A DNA stretch of 64,000 bases from Taishania sp. (GCA_030150045.1 JASLGM010000022.1:19974-83973), one strand, 5' to 3'. Shown: positions 18,701 through 27,264, counted from the stretch's first letter. Numbers and translations are program-made. Notes: generated from the letters alone by a model not told the origin.

Positions 18701-19584
18701 CTTTCAAGTTCTTAAATTTATAGGATCAAATACAACGTACATCTATGTTCTATTTAGATAAAACTAGTTGTGATTTGCTTTCAAGTTCTTAAATTTATAG
18801 GATCAAATACAACGCCACCTACACCAGCGGAGCGCATCACGTTTGTTGTGATTTGCTTTCAAGTTCTTAAATTTATAGGATCAAATACAACGCATTCAAA
18901 TTTTTATCTAAAGCTACCATTGTTGTGATTTGCTTTCAAGTTCTTAAATTTATAGGATCAAATACAACGTTAAGTCGGTATCCCTGTCGATCAACTCCGT
19001 TGTGATTTGCTTTCAAGTTCTTAAATTTATAGGATCAAATACAACAATGACGGAAATACTTAATGTTATCGGTGTGTTGTGATTTGCTTTCAAGTTCTTA
19101 AATTTATAGGATCAAATACAACGCAAATGATTTCCATGCTGGAAGTGAACCAGTTGTGATTTGCTTTCAAGTTCTTAAATTTATAGGATCAAATACAACT
19201 CACATAATATTTCACCCATTAACTATAATGTTGTGATTTGCTTTCAAGTTCTTAAATTTATAGGATCAAATACAACATGTTGACAACTTTGATGAGGATG
19301 GATTTAGTTGTGATTTGCTTTCAAGTTCTTAAATTTATAGGATCAAATACAACTGTGTATCTCCGTCATCGCCTGTTGCTGTTGTTGTGATTTGCTTTCA
19401 AGTTCTTAAATTTATAGGATCAAATACAACCAGAGGAGAAAGCGGACGATACAACATCTGGTTGTGATTTGCTTTCAAGTTCTTAAATTTATAGGATCAA
19501 ATACAACAGACATTGAAGCTGGCACGTTAAATACTGAGTTGTGATTTGCTTTCAAGTTCTTAAATTTATAGGATCAAATACAAC
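15708..19584 (+). CRISPR. Type II-C CRISPR array, 48 full repeats plus degenerate distal units
   Basis: The repeat is 47 bp, starting GTTGTGATTTGCTTTCAAGT and ending GGATCAAATACAAC. By position I count 48 full repeats from 15920 to 19584 with 47 spacers: mostly 30 bp, two of 29 (16429, 16967) and one of 31 (18814). No repeat variants were seen in the full units. Upstream are two chimeric units (15708-15759 and 15838-15889) with only the 3' 27 bases of the repeat, plus a 13-base repeat 5' end at 15790. The tracrRNA anti-repeat pairs with the plus-strand repeat, so crRNAs are read on the plus strand, towards cas2. The degenerate end is the one far from cas, so new spacers probably enter near 19.58 kb. 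Confidence 0.98.
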
Positions 19585-19617
19585 GTACCTTGAGGTATGC
19601 TTGTAACTAAAAGATTT

Positions 19618-19651
19618 AGCGGTCATTTTTTGAAATAAAAAAATGACCGCT
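19618..19651. terminator. Bidirectional terminator between array and cas2
   Basis: AGCGGTCATTTTTT pairs with AAAAAAATGACCGCT around a short loop, giving a 13- to 14-bp stem with A/T runs on each side. It lies between the last repeat and the cas2 stop, so it can end both the plus-strand array transcript and the minus-strand cas1-cas2 transcript. It also limits any leader at this end to about 33 bases unless the hairpin is part of it. Confidence 0.75.
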
Positions 19652-19681
19652 TTCTTTTGACAAAGTATCCATGTTAGGATA

Positions 19682-20023
19682 TTAAAATAATTCTAGCTGT
19701 TGGGATGGGGTAGGTGTTTTCTCTACTTTATGGCCATGGTAAATGACCATATTCCCGAATTGTTTATCTGTAATAGAAAAGATACCAATCTTCCCTTTCT
19801 CTGGTAAAAGAGATTTTACTCTTTTTATATGCATTTCTGCATTTTCTGTACTCTGACAAAAACGGAGATAGATTGAAAATTGAAACATATTGAAACCGTT
19901 TTCAAGTAACCTTTTCCGAAACTGTGACGCATCACGGCGTTCTTTTTTTGTTTCGGTTGGCAAGTCGAATAATACCATTACCCACATCGATCGATATGCA
20001 TTAAAGCGTGAATTACTTAACAT
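19682..20023 (-). CDS. cas2: CRISPR-associated endonuclease Cas2
   Basis: A 113-residue Cas2, the scaffold subunit of the Cas1-Cas2 spacer integrase. The ferredoxin-fold first strand MWVMVLFDLPTETKK carries the conserved Asp (D20 from this start), followed by FRKRLLENGFNMFQFSIYLR. I choose the ATG at 20023 because type II Cas2 proteins begin shortly before the RFNAYR-MWV segment; the 12 residues of a longer frame starting at 20059 look unlike the family. It overlaps the cas1 stop by 11 bases, so the two are translationally linked. Confidence 0.93.
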   Translation of the reverse strand: MLSNSRFNAYRSMWVMVLFDLPTETKKERRDASQFRKRLLENGFNMFQFSIYLRFCQSTENAEMHIKRVKSLLPEKGKIGIFSITDKQFGNMVIYHGHKVEKTPTPSQQLELF

Positions 20024-20909
20024 GTAGCGTAGGGTAGGGAATCTTTCTGTTCTCTCCAATATAGCACTTGTATAAACCTGCTGTGGTCATACTGACGGCG
20101 TGAAATAATGGGCGGGTGAGTTGTTGTATCGTTGTGTCTAATTGAGGGATTTTTAATAATTCGATTTTCTGTTCAGAGGTTAATTCATCTGTCAAATCTT
20201 TATGTAATAAATCTAGAACCACTAAATCGACCAATGGACGATAAGGTTCCATAATGTCATCGGCTAAACAAAAAGCATTGTATTTATTTCTGTGAAATAT
20301 TCCGAGTGAAGGGTGTAATCCTGTAGAACACAAAGCACGCGCCATGGTAGATCGGAGTATGGCATAACCGTAATTTAATTGGGCATTTGGGCTTGTTCTT
20401 TCTTGAGAACGAAAGAAATTTAGGCCGTAAAGTGTTTTCCAGTAATAAGCTGCTGCTTGCCCTTCACAGTTCGTTGTGTCGCCGCTTAACACTTTGTCAG
20501 CAAGGTATTTCAAACGCTCAGCATTTAATCCCATTCTTTCCAATACCAGTGCTTGGTTTTCAATTTTGGCTTGAATGGTTTGTTTCCACAGTTGCTTCTT
20601 TAGGGGTTCACTAATTTCTGTTTGTTTACGGAAGCGTTCCGTTTGCTCCGAATTTCCGTTTAAGGGTAAAAACATACCATTTGGAAGATAGGTTTGGTCG
20701 CAGGTAATGATAGCGGCTTTTTCATTTGCTAATTCTTGAATGAGCGCAATCGATAATGTAATGTGTGGATGTTCTAAGACGACTAGTCCGATATCTTCGA
20801 TAGGAACAGAGCGTAAATCCGTTTGTTCGTTTTTTAGATCAATCATTAACTGCCCATTTCGCATAAACAAATGAGCAGGATTACTAAAATGTAAAGTTCT
20901 TTTTAACAT
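20013..20909 (-). CDS. cas1: CRISPR-associated endonuclease Cas1
   Basis: A 298-residue type II Cas1, the integrase that inserts new spacers. The metal-binding residues are E149 (NCEGQAAAYYW), H206 (HPSLGIFHRNKYN) and E221 (DDIMEPYRPLVD), so it looks active. The N-terminal beta domain (LHFSNPAHLFMRNGQLMI, VPIEDIGLVVLEHP) is standard. Length is normal for the II family. It lies 128 bases after cas9 with a terminator hairpin between them, and overlaps cas2. No cas4 or csn2 is present, which defines subtype II-C. Confidence 0.97.
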   Translation of the reverse strand: MLKRTLHFSNPAHLFMRNGQLMIDLKNEQTDLRSVPIEDIGLVVLEHPHITLSIALIQELANEKAAIITCDQTYLPNGMFLPLNGNSEQTERFRKQTEISEPLKKQLWKQTIQAKIENQALVLERMGLNAERLKYLADKVLSGDTTNCEGQAAAYYWKTLYGLNFFRSQERTSPNAQLNYGYAILRSTMARALCSTGLHPSLGIFHRNKYNAFCLADDIMEPYRPLVDLVVLDLLHKDLTDELTSEQKIELLKIPQLDTTIQQLTRPLFHAVSMTTAGLYKCYIGENRKIPYPTLHVK

Positions 20910-21009
20910 GATAGGGAATCATTTATAGGTTTAATGTGGTTAAACGTATTGATTTTTAAATGGTTCCATATGAGGCGTTAAGTTTTCATGAATTAAATGT
21001 AAAATAAAA

Positions 21010-21032
21010 AAGCATCCTGGTAAGGATGCTTT
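21010..21032 (-). terminator. Terminator between cas9 and cas1
   Basis: On the minus strand AAAGCATCC pairs with GGATGCTTT around a six-base loop and runs into a T tract, starting 6 bases past the cas9 stop. cas1-cas2 must therefore rely on read-through or on a promoter in the about 100 bases before 20909. Confidence 0.7.
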
Positions 21033-21037
21033 AGTTA

Positions 21038-24000
21038 CTAGTATTCACCAATTTGTACTATCTCACCAAGATGATTGGTTCGAATTTTTATTAATTTCTT
21101 CAATCCAGAGGTAGTACACCTTTTGTATGTTAAATTCTTTAATAATGTGTTGACTTCAACTGTTGTCTCTAAGTGGTTTCGGAATGTGTAATCTCCAGTT
21201 GTTATCTTTTGCACCCTAAATAAATTAGGACTGATTAAACCTTTATTTTCAGGATCAAGTAAATCAATTTCTTCTGGATTAAATCCTGTTTTCTCATTTG
21301 GGAAAACAAAGAGTTCATTTTGTTTCATAGTAAACAAAAATTTCCAACCAATTCCTTCATTAAACGATTTGTCAATAATAGGTAAATCTTCATTCACACG
21401 AATAACAGCTTCAAAGAATGAAACAACTTTTTCTTGTAAATTACCTTTTTCATCTACATATATAGCAACATGATGATTATTACCTGTACTGATGTAATCT
21501 GTTGGAATAAGGTTTCCATCTGAGTCTTGTATATTTTTCCCTTCTTTATCTTTTTTAAAGTGTATTGCTTTAGCATTTGTAACACCACTAATTTTCACTC
21601 TTTTCATAGCAATTCCTTTTTCTTCGTTGAACCAAATTGGATTCTTCTCTAAATCAGAAAATGCTTTTTGAGAATCATTGCCATATTTTATCAATCGATC
21701 AAGTAATAACTCTTTTGAGCGTAAATCAAGAACCTTTTCAATTGATTTTGCATCCTTGAAGTTGTCAGGTGTTATATCTTTTCGGATAGAGAAATCACTT
21801 TCTAACCATGTTAATTTCACTTTTTCAGGAAGTACTTCTGTTTTATCAATCGATAAATAAATAGGATTTTTGTTTAGTGCGTTTTTCCCACCAAATGCTT
21901 TTTTAGGATCATTTTCATTTGCTTCCAAACGAGCCAATAGCAATTCTCGATAAAGAGGATTACTTACGAGATTGATGATGTTTAGATCAAATTTCGGTCC
22001 TATTTTTTCTTCTTTTGATTGATAGTATTGATACTTCCCATACACCGTTTCTTTATGTAATTGACCTCTTGGTGTTAAAGCTTTTTGAATTGAGCTATTT
22101 CCTGATATTTTGTTTTTATTTATGGTAACAACTTTGTTTTTAGCCTTATGAGATATGAGTACATTGCTTAATAATTCTTTAGCTTTTTGTCTAAATTGTG
22201 GTAAAGGTTCAATGAAAATTCTTTTTCGATTCCCCAATGCATCTTTGATGGTTTTTGTTTCTTTTTCTTCAATACCTAAGATATCTTTCGTTGTTAATTT
22301 TATTTGAGATGATCCAATTGCTTTTCTTCCTTTTACATTTGAAATGGATTGATGTTCTTCTTTCCTCGCATTCAGATTGTTCAAGTATTGAATATAACTC
22401 CTTTTCGTAAAGGCAATAGTTAATGCGTCCATGGCATGGTGACGATGGTCGTTTCGCTTCGTCCAATCTTGAATGATTTCTTTTTTATTCCCCTTAACTT
22501 CTATGATTTCTGTTCGACCTACTGCTTTATATTTAGGTAAGTTTAATTCTTTCATAACATTGACCAAGCCCCAATCATCTCTTAAACGATCAGTGATAGA
22601 TCCAGAGGTTGTTACAATTGAACGTGAAATCTCGAAAAGCATCTCTTTCGCTTTTTTGGCAATATATTGAGAGTCACGTAAATCTCTTTCAATAAAACCT
22701 TCACCAATTTCACTTCCTTTTTTAATTAGTTTTTGAGCTTTTGCTTTTGAAAGACCCTCTTCTTTTGAAGAACTTAAACTTTTTATGTTTAACTCAAATT
22801 CATCTGCTTTGCTTTGACCAAAGGTGTCGAGAACATAATCATATGCTGTTTTGTTTCCCTTTTCAATATTGATTTTTCTTGGACACAGTGTTTTATTCGA
22901 AAAACTATCGTCAAATAATCTTGATTGTGGAATAATATGGTCAATATCGTATTTATTGGTAAACAAATCTTTACGTTCAATATACTCTCCGGTATACAAG
23001 TTTTTATAACCATTGTTTTTCAATTCTTGATAGAGTTTATAACGTATGATGTCATTTCGAGTTGGATTCATTAATTGATCTTCTCTTTGTAAAAGCTTTA
23101 TTATATCTTCATGTTGTTTTTTTGCAGTATTTATTTGACGGGTCATTTCACCTCTTTCCTTGGCGTTTTTCTTAAGCTCTCTAGCAAGTTCAATTCGAAT
23201 TTCATCAAATTGGAAATTAGGTGCTAATCCTTCAAGTTTAAGTTTTTCATTCTCTGTGTCAATTAAAGTATTAATTACATTAACCATTTGATTAAGAATT
23301 TTTTCTACAACTGGATTTCTTAAACTGTTTTTTTGAAGAATATCTAATCTAGGTTTTAATTCTCTATTCTCTAATTCTTCCTTTGTTAAAGAATTTTTGG
23401 AGTGTCGATAATTTGCTTGTTCACAAGCGACACTATATTCATTTTCTTTAATATATGGATATATTTCCCGCATAGCTTTTGTACTGAGATTACCATAACC
23501 GTCAGTAAATACTATGTTGCCTAGTATTTTTGCATGCTCTAATTTGAAACCATATTTTTCTTGTAAGAGTTTGTGCAATAAATCCATTCCAGTTTTCGAA
23601 TCGTCTTCGACATAGGAATAGAGAAGGTGCCAGAAAGCATAAGAAGTTTGGTTTTCAAATAATTTACCTTCTAGTTCCGCATCAAAATCGATTAGAGTAT
23701 CATCTATTTTCAAGTCCTTTAGAATAGAGCTAAACATATCTTTAATATTTGAAGAAGGAGCATCTAAATCTGAGATCGTAATTTCGTCCTTATTCAATTT
23801 TATCTTTAGAGATTCTTTAATGTCATAACCTTCATAATCGAGTATGCTAATTAAGGCATTACTTATGGCTGCATTTGTATTATTGCCCTCTAATTCTTCG
23901 TAGTTTAATTCATATTGCTTTCCATTTTCAAGGAGGGAAAGCACTTTTGAACTAGACATTTTCCCTTTAAGGTTCAACTCAGAAAAGAGAAGTTCTTTTG

Positions 24001-25303
24001 CTTCTTGTGATAACTCAATAATTTCACCCGATTTTTTGTTTTTTAGCCGGACATTGTGAAGCTGCTGCCAAATTTTAAACTCTTGGAATAGAGGAGAAGC
24101 TTTCGGTGCGACTCTTAAACCTACTTTCTTCGTTTTCCCATCAATGATTATTTGTCTGTTTTCAAACTCACAAATGCTGATTAAATTCTTTTGTGATTTT
24201 AATTTTCGTTGATAGAAGATTACAATATCTCTAATTTCTTGTTTTAAAGCTGGGGTTAAGCAATCATGAAAAGATGCTTGTTTCTCCCAAATTGTTTCAA
24301 ATTCATCTAAATAATCCTGTCGATAAAAGACTTGATTTTTTAAACGTGTATGTGGCGAATCTTGTATTTGCTGATAGAGATATTGCCCAACCGTTTGCTT
24401 GTTGAAAAACAATTCTTTACTTCTGTCCGAAATTGCACCTAAATAACCGGATGAATTAAAGGTTTGACCATTAATATCAGCTAAAATATAAGCAACTTCT
24501 TCTTTTGCTAATTGTTTTGATAGAGCTTCATTGCGCCAATAATAATTTTGAAATTTCTTTTCTTCTCTCGTACCTTTATTTTCAGCAGTATTAAACTTAT
24601 AAGTGGTGTAAAAAATTTGAGAAGTAACTTTTTGCCCTTTACTTTTTATTGATTCTTTAAATTCATCAGTTAATATTTCTGGATAAAATTGCTTCTGAAA
24701 ATTCCATATTTTATCAAATTCAGATTGTAAATCTGAACGATAGAATTCAGGAACTTTCTTTTTTCCTGATTTCAATAAATGCAACACAAATTGACCAGGA
24801 GTAATATTTTCTTCATAAAGTTTTTTCGCTACATCCATTCCGTCAACAAGCTGTCCCTCTTCGGAGTTGTTAACTTTACGACTGCTTTTATATCCCCTTT
24901 TTTTATTAATCATAAGTAAGACACGAGCAAACTCATTTAGCGAAATTTTATCATTTACTGATGTTGCTCTTAATCTGTATGTTTCAAAAGTGGAATGATT
25001 TCCATTTTCTGACAACAAACTTTTTTCGTCTATCCAATTATGATCTTTAAGAATTTGAATCAAATTTTCACGACGTAATTTATAACGCTGTAAATTTCGT
25101 CTAGCGGATCTTGCCAATGTTCTATTGGCATTTGTAGTAATTGTTTTTCCTTTTTCGAAATTTGTTTGTTCGTCCGTAGTTAATGGGTTTACTCGAACCC
25201 CTATTTTTTCAATTGATGAGATTTCATCTTCCATTTCAGCTTCTTTTACGTAAGCCCAGCCAATACTTGTGACCCCCAAGTCAAGTCCTAAAATTCGTTT
25301 CAT
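21038..25303 (-). CDS. cas9: CRISPR-associated endonuclease Cas9 (type II-C)
   Basis: RNA-guided double-strand DNA nuclease, 1421 residues, a usual size for Bacteroidota II-C Cas9. RuvC-I is MKRILGLDLGVTSIGWAYV (D8); the Arg-rich bridge helix follows near 58-85 (NRTLARSARRNLQRYKLRRE). RuvC-II is EIRIELAREL (E705); HNH is YDIDHIIPQSRL (D788, H789, with N812 as third residue); RuvC-III is DHRHHAMDAL (H956, D959). All catalytic residues are intact. The start is the ATG at 25303: the frame stays open 72 codons further, but that stretch lies across the tracrRNA gene and has no Cas9 character. The C-terminal 400 residues form the PAM-interacting region. Confidence 0.98.
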   Translation of the reverse strand: MKRILGLDLGVTSIGWAYVKEAEMEDEISSIEKIGVRVNPLTTDEQTNFEKGKTITTNANRTLARSARRNLQRYKLRRENLIQILKDHNWIDEKSLLSENGNHSTFETYRLRATSVNDKISLNEFARVLLMINKKRGYKSSRKVNNSEEGQLVDGMDVAKKLYEENITPGQFVLHLLKSGKKKVPEFYRSDLQSEFDKIWNFQKQFYPEILTDEFKESIKSKGQKVTSQIFYTTYKFNTAENKGTREEKKFQNYYWRNEALSKQLAKEEVAYILADINGQTFNSSGYLGAISDRSKELFFNKQTVGQYLYQQIQDSPHTRLKNQVFYRQDYLDEFETIWEKQASFHDCLTPALKQEIRDIVIFYQRKLKSQKNLISICEFENRQIIIDGKTKKVGLRVAPKASPLFQEFKIWQQLHNVRLKNKKSGEIIELSQEAKELLFSELNLKGKMSSSKVLSLLENGKQYELNYEELEGNNTNAAISNALISILDYEGYDIKESLKIKLNKDEITISDLDAPSSNIKDMFSSILKDLKIDDTLIDFDAELEGKLFENQTSYAFWHLLYSYVEDDSKTGMDLLHKLLQEKYGFKLEHAKILGNIVFTDGYGNLSTKAMREIYPYIKENEYSVACEQANYRHSKNSLTKEELENRELKPRLDILQKNSLRNPVVEKILNQMVNVINTLIDTENEKLKLEGLAPNFQFDEIRIELARELKKNAKERGEMTRQINTAKKQHEDIIKLLQREDQLMNPTRNDIIRYKLYQELKNNGYKNLYTGEYIERKDLFTNKYDIDHIIPQSRLFDDSFSNKTLCPRKINIEKGNKTAYDYVLDTFGQSKADEFELNIKSLSSSKEEGLSKAKAQKLIKKGSEIGEGFIERDLRDSQYIAKKAKEMLFEISRSIVTTSGSITDRLRDDWGLVNVMKELNLPKYKAVGRTEIIEVKGNKKEIIQDWTKRNDHRHHAMDALTIAFTKRSYIQYLNNLNARKEEHQSISNVKGRKAIGSSQIKLTTKDILGIEEKETKTIKDALGNRKRIFIEPLPQFRQKAKELLSNVLISHKAKNKVVTINKNKISGNSSIQKALTPRGQLHKETVYGKYQYYQSKEEKIGPKFDLNIINLVSNPLYRELLLARLEANENDPKKAFGGKNALNKNPIYLSIDKTEVLPEKVKLTWLESDFSIRKDITPDNFKDAKSIEKVLDLRSKELLLDRLIKYGNDSQKAFSDLEKNPIWFNEEKGIAMKRVKISGVTNAKAIHFKKDKEGKNIQDSDGNLIPTDYISTGNNHHVAIYVDEKGNLQEKVVSFFEAVIRVNEDLPIIDKSFNEGIGWKFLFTMKQNELFVFPNEKTGFNPEEIDLLDPENKGLISPNLFRVQKITTGDYTFRNHLETTVEVNTLLKNLTYKRCTTSGLKKLIKIRTNHLGEIVQIGEY

Positions 25304-25391
25304 AAGTGTGATTAGTAAAGTGGTTTTCTTTTCTAGTTTACTTTTCGAATATAATAATTTATTATGAATTAGGATATTAAGAAATTTTGAA

Positions 25392-25399
25392 TATATTTG
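25392..25399 (+). promoter_or_regulatory. -7 element of the tracrRNA promoter
   Basis: TATATTTG matches TAnnTTTG exactly and ends four bases before the anti-repeat, placing the transcription start at about 25404. No clear -33 TTTG was seen at 19-21 bases upstream. Confidence 0.6.
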
Positions 25400-25403
25400 T
25401 AAC

Positions 25404-25477
25404 ACTTGAAAGCAAATCACAATAAGGATTATTCCGTTGTGAAAACATTCAAAGCGGGGCGACTCGCTTTTTTTTTT
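25404..25477 (+). ncRNA. tracrRNA
   Basis: The 19 bases at 25404-25422 are an exact reverse complement of repeat positions 2-20, forming the anti-repeat. Next is the nexus (TAAGGATTATTCCGTT, with GGA-TTAT-TCC stem), then a linker and the terminator hairpin AAAGCG-GGGCGACT-CGCTTT with a T run from about 25468. The predicted RNA is about 74 nt. It is divergent from cas9 and lies about 100 bases upstream of it. It guides crRNA maturation with RNase III and loads crRNA into Cas9. Confidence 0.93.
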
Positions 25478-25499
25478 GCCCTTTTTTTCCTCTCTTTTT

Positions 25500-25634
25500 T
25501 GGCGTAACCCTTTTCCCAAGTAAACTTTCGAGAAAGGGTCGGGCTATCCGTTTTATCTTTTGTTTCACTACGTTTACAAAAGGATATCACTGCTATCCCT
25601 TACGCGGGATGAGGTTTTCAGAAGGAAGATTTTT
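25500..25634 (+). repeat. Structured intergenic element, copy B (5' module only)
   Basis: 134 bases from 25501 match copy A (15124-15257) with one mismatch (G to A in the hairpin 2 loop). They contain the closing stem, both hairpins and both conserved joining segments, then stop abruptly where the VOC gene's 3' end begins. The 3' module is absent. It begins just after the tracrRNA terminator, marking the right border of the CRISPR-Cas island. Confidence 0.9.
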
Positions 25635-25638
25635 TCGG

Positions 25639-26031
25639 TTATTCCATTGGGGTACAAAGTTCGATGAGAAAACCATCGATGTCTCTAAGGTACGCCACAC
25701 GCTGGCCCCACGGTTTTGTGTTGGGGGGTGCAACAATTGTGGCTCCTGCGTTCACGGCTTTGGAAAAGGTTTCGTCTACTTTTTCTGTGGTAAAACCAAT
25801 CTCAAATCCAAAAGGTTTATTGGCTAAATGACTTTCTGTGAAAGTATCGGGTAGATTGGATGACGCCAGAGGAATTGAAGCAAATGAAAGAGCCGTTTCT
25901 CCGACTAAAAGTTCACCGTAATCATTTTCGGGAGTAATGAATTTTCTTGTGAAACCAAATGCGGCTTCGTAAAATTCGACTGATTGTGTAACGTTCTGAA
26001 CGTAGAGTATGGTATATGCAAATTTTATCAT
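25639..26031 (-). CDS. VOC family (glyoxalase/bleomycin-resistance fold) protein
   Basis: A 130-residue single-domain vicinal-oxygen-chelate protein. The repeated beta-alpha-beta-beta-beta units are visible as FAYTILYVQNVTQSVEFYEA and PWGQRVAYLRDIDGFLIELC; the last segment has the conserved Glu (IELC) typical of a metal ligand. Members include dioxygenases, isomerases and antibiotic-binding proteins, so no substrate can be named. Its 3' end abuts element copy B, and it probably preceded the CRISPR island at this place in the chromosome. Confidence 0.85.
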   Translation of the reverse strand: MIKFAYTILYVQNVTQSVEFYEAAFGFTRKFITPENDYGELLVGETALSFASIPLASSNLPDTFTESHLANKPFGFEIGFTTEKVDETFSKAVNAGATIVAPPNTKPWGQRVAYLRDIDGFLIELCTPME

Positions 26032-26138
26032 AGTGATGTGAATTTATGTAAATTATTGTGTTAAAATAGGATTGGTGTAGGGATGTTTTTTTTTGTAAAA
26101 GGCTAATTATTTGTTTTTTGAAACGGATAAAAATGGTT

Positions 26139-26678
26139 TTACTTTCTTTCTGTATAGGCCTTTTTGTCAATTTTATACCAGTTATGCGGCACTTCATCGA
26201 GGAGAAATTGCTCAATATATTGGAAGCCTATTTTTTTTAGGATTTTGTTCGAACCTTCATTTTGACAATCGGCAATTGCATGGATTTCTTTCAAGCTGAG
26301 ATGATCAAAACCATAGTCTAATGAAGCTAAGGCACTTTCCGTTGCAATTCCATTTCCCCAAAATTTTCTGTGAAGTCTATATCCAAGATCGTAATAATTT
26401 TTATGATTATTTACTTCTTTTGTGACATATTCCAAACCTGTCCAACCGATGAAATCATTCGTTTTTTTGTCAATTATTGCCCAACGACCAACACCGTAAT
26501 CCTCATATTGTTGATTTAGAAAACGAATTATTTCGATGATTTCTTCTTTGTTTTTCACAGTTTTATTCGCCAAGTATTTATGGACTTCGGGATCGGTATG
26601 AAGTTCAAACATATCGTCCGTGTCTGTGGCTTGTATTTGTCGAATTATCAGTCTTTCCGTTTCTATAATTACTTTCAT
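26139..26678 (-). CDS. GNAT family N-acetyltransferase (RimJ/RimL type)
   Basis: A 179-residue acetyltransferase that would transfer acetyl from acetyl-CoA to an amine. The N-terminus (IETERLIIRQIQATDTDDMF) and the middle (DLGYRLHRKFWGNGIATESA) are typical of the RimJ/RimL group; the latter holds the CoA pyrophosphate-binding R-x-x-G-x-G/A loop. The C-terminal part (ADCQNEGSNKILKKIGF) is the conserved N-x-x-S-x-x-x-L-x-K-x-G-F segment. It probably acetylates a protein N-terminus or small molecule. It lies upstream of the VOC gene on the same strand with a gap of about 107 bases. Confidence 0.88.
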   Translation of the reverse strand: MKVIIETERLIIRQIQATDTDDMFELHTDPEVHKYLANKTVKNKEEIIEIIRFLNQQYEDYGVGRWAIIDKKTNDFIGWTGLEYVTKEVNNHKNYYDLGYRLHRKFWGNGIATESALASLDYGFDHLSLKEIHAIADCQNEGSNKILKKIGFQYIEQFLLDEVPHNWYKIDKKAYTERK

Positions 26679-26885
26679 TGATTGGAATTTTTAACGGTTT
26701 TTCGTTTTATTTGCTGCTCTTTTGATGCTGAAAGTAATCTGCTATTATTTTCTGAAATTTATTTTCATAGACATACAATGAAGGCTATTTTATGTTGCTA
26801 ATTTATGCAATATGTCGATAAGAATGTCATTTCATTTGTTTTAGATGAAGTTAAATAAGTGAAATGAATGGTTTGTTTTTTTTCT

Positions 26886-27186
26886 GGGGCGTATCCCTTC
26901 TCAAAGTAAACTTTGTGGAAGGGTCGGGCTATTCGTTTTATCTTTTGTTTCACTGCGTTCACAAAAGGATGCCACTGCTATCCCTTACGCGGGGGTAAGT
27001 TTTTTAGAAGGAAGTTTTTGGTAGAAAAGAGGATCGTTTTCAAGCCAGGGCGGAGCGTGATAGCTAAACGAACGGCAAATGGTGTGAACGCTAGTTTGCC
27101 AATGCGACCAGAGGAAGCACTTGGTAAACAGCTGGTGAACCGTTTTGCTGAAGTTTACTAAAACGCGTAGACCGTTAAGGCTACCA
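26886..27186 (+). repeat. Structured intergenic element, copy C (both modules)
   Basis: Full-length copy, about 80% like copy A by eye. Closing stem GCGTA (26889-26893) with TACGC (26986-26990). Hairpin 1 is CCCTTC (26895-26900) with GAAGGG (26918-26923), capped by CAAAG-TAAA-CTTTG; hairpin 2 is CTTTTGT with ACAAAAG. In the 3' module the hairpin is GGCAAA/TTTGCC where copy A has GGTAAA/TTTACC, a compensated change. An 82-codon frame across it is not conserved in other copies. The 200 bases before it (26679-26885) are AT-rich and hold nothing else recognisable. Confidence 0.85.
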
Positions 27187-27211
27187 GATAAAAAACATGA
27201 AATGATGGAAT

Positions 27212-27238
27212 AAAAAAAGCCGCACTTTTCAGCGCGAC
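27212..27238 (-). terminator. Intrinsic terminator of the exported-protein gene
   Basis: On the minus strand GTCGCGC (27238-27232) pairs with GTGCGGC (27225-27219) around GAAAA, then a T run (27218-27212). It lies about 27 bases past the stop at 27265. Confidence 0.7.
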
Positions 27239-27264
27239 TCTTTCGTAAGACAAAAAGAATAGGA

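Noticed and set aside
15890..19537. Self-targeting spacers
   Set aside because: By eye I found no spacer matching other sequence in the window, but the check was not exhaustive.
15920..19584. A promoter inside each CRISPR repeat, as in Neisseria and Campylobacter II-C systems
   Set aside because: The repeat contains TAAATTTA and TTTG strings, but no exact TAnnTTTG at proper spacing on either strand. It remains possible but cannot be supported.
25304..25519. N-terminal extension of Cas9 by 72 residues
   Set aside because: The frame is open, but it runs across the tracrRNA and into the structured element, has no Cas9-like residues, and the RuvC-I motif begins properly at the ATG at 25303.
26679..26885. 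A small gene or RNA in the AT-rich gap upstream of the GNAT gene
   Set aside because: No open frame with a credible start, no terminator and no conserved motif beyond the start of element copy C.
26913..27161. An 82-codon frame inside element copy C, with similar frames in E (56195-56389) and F (61699-61935)
   Set aside because: Some peptides look shared (GRAIRF, GVNA-LPLRP), but the frames are broken by stops in copy A and shifted between copies, and changes follow base pairing and not codon position. The similarity is explained by conserved nucleotides.
15118..27186. The intergenic element as an insertion sequence, MITE with terminal inverted repeats, or integron attC site
   Set aside because: No transposase or integrase, no clear terminal inverted repeat with target duplication, and no attC core pairs; the long-range GCGTWA stem encloses only the 5' module.
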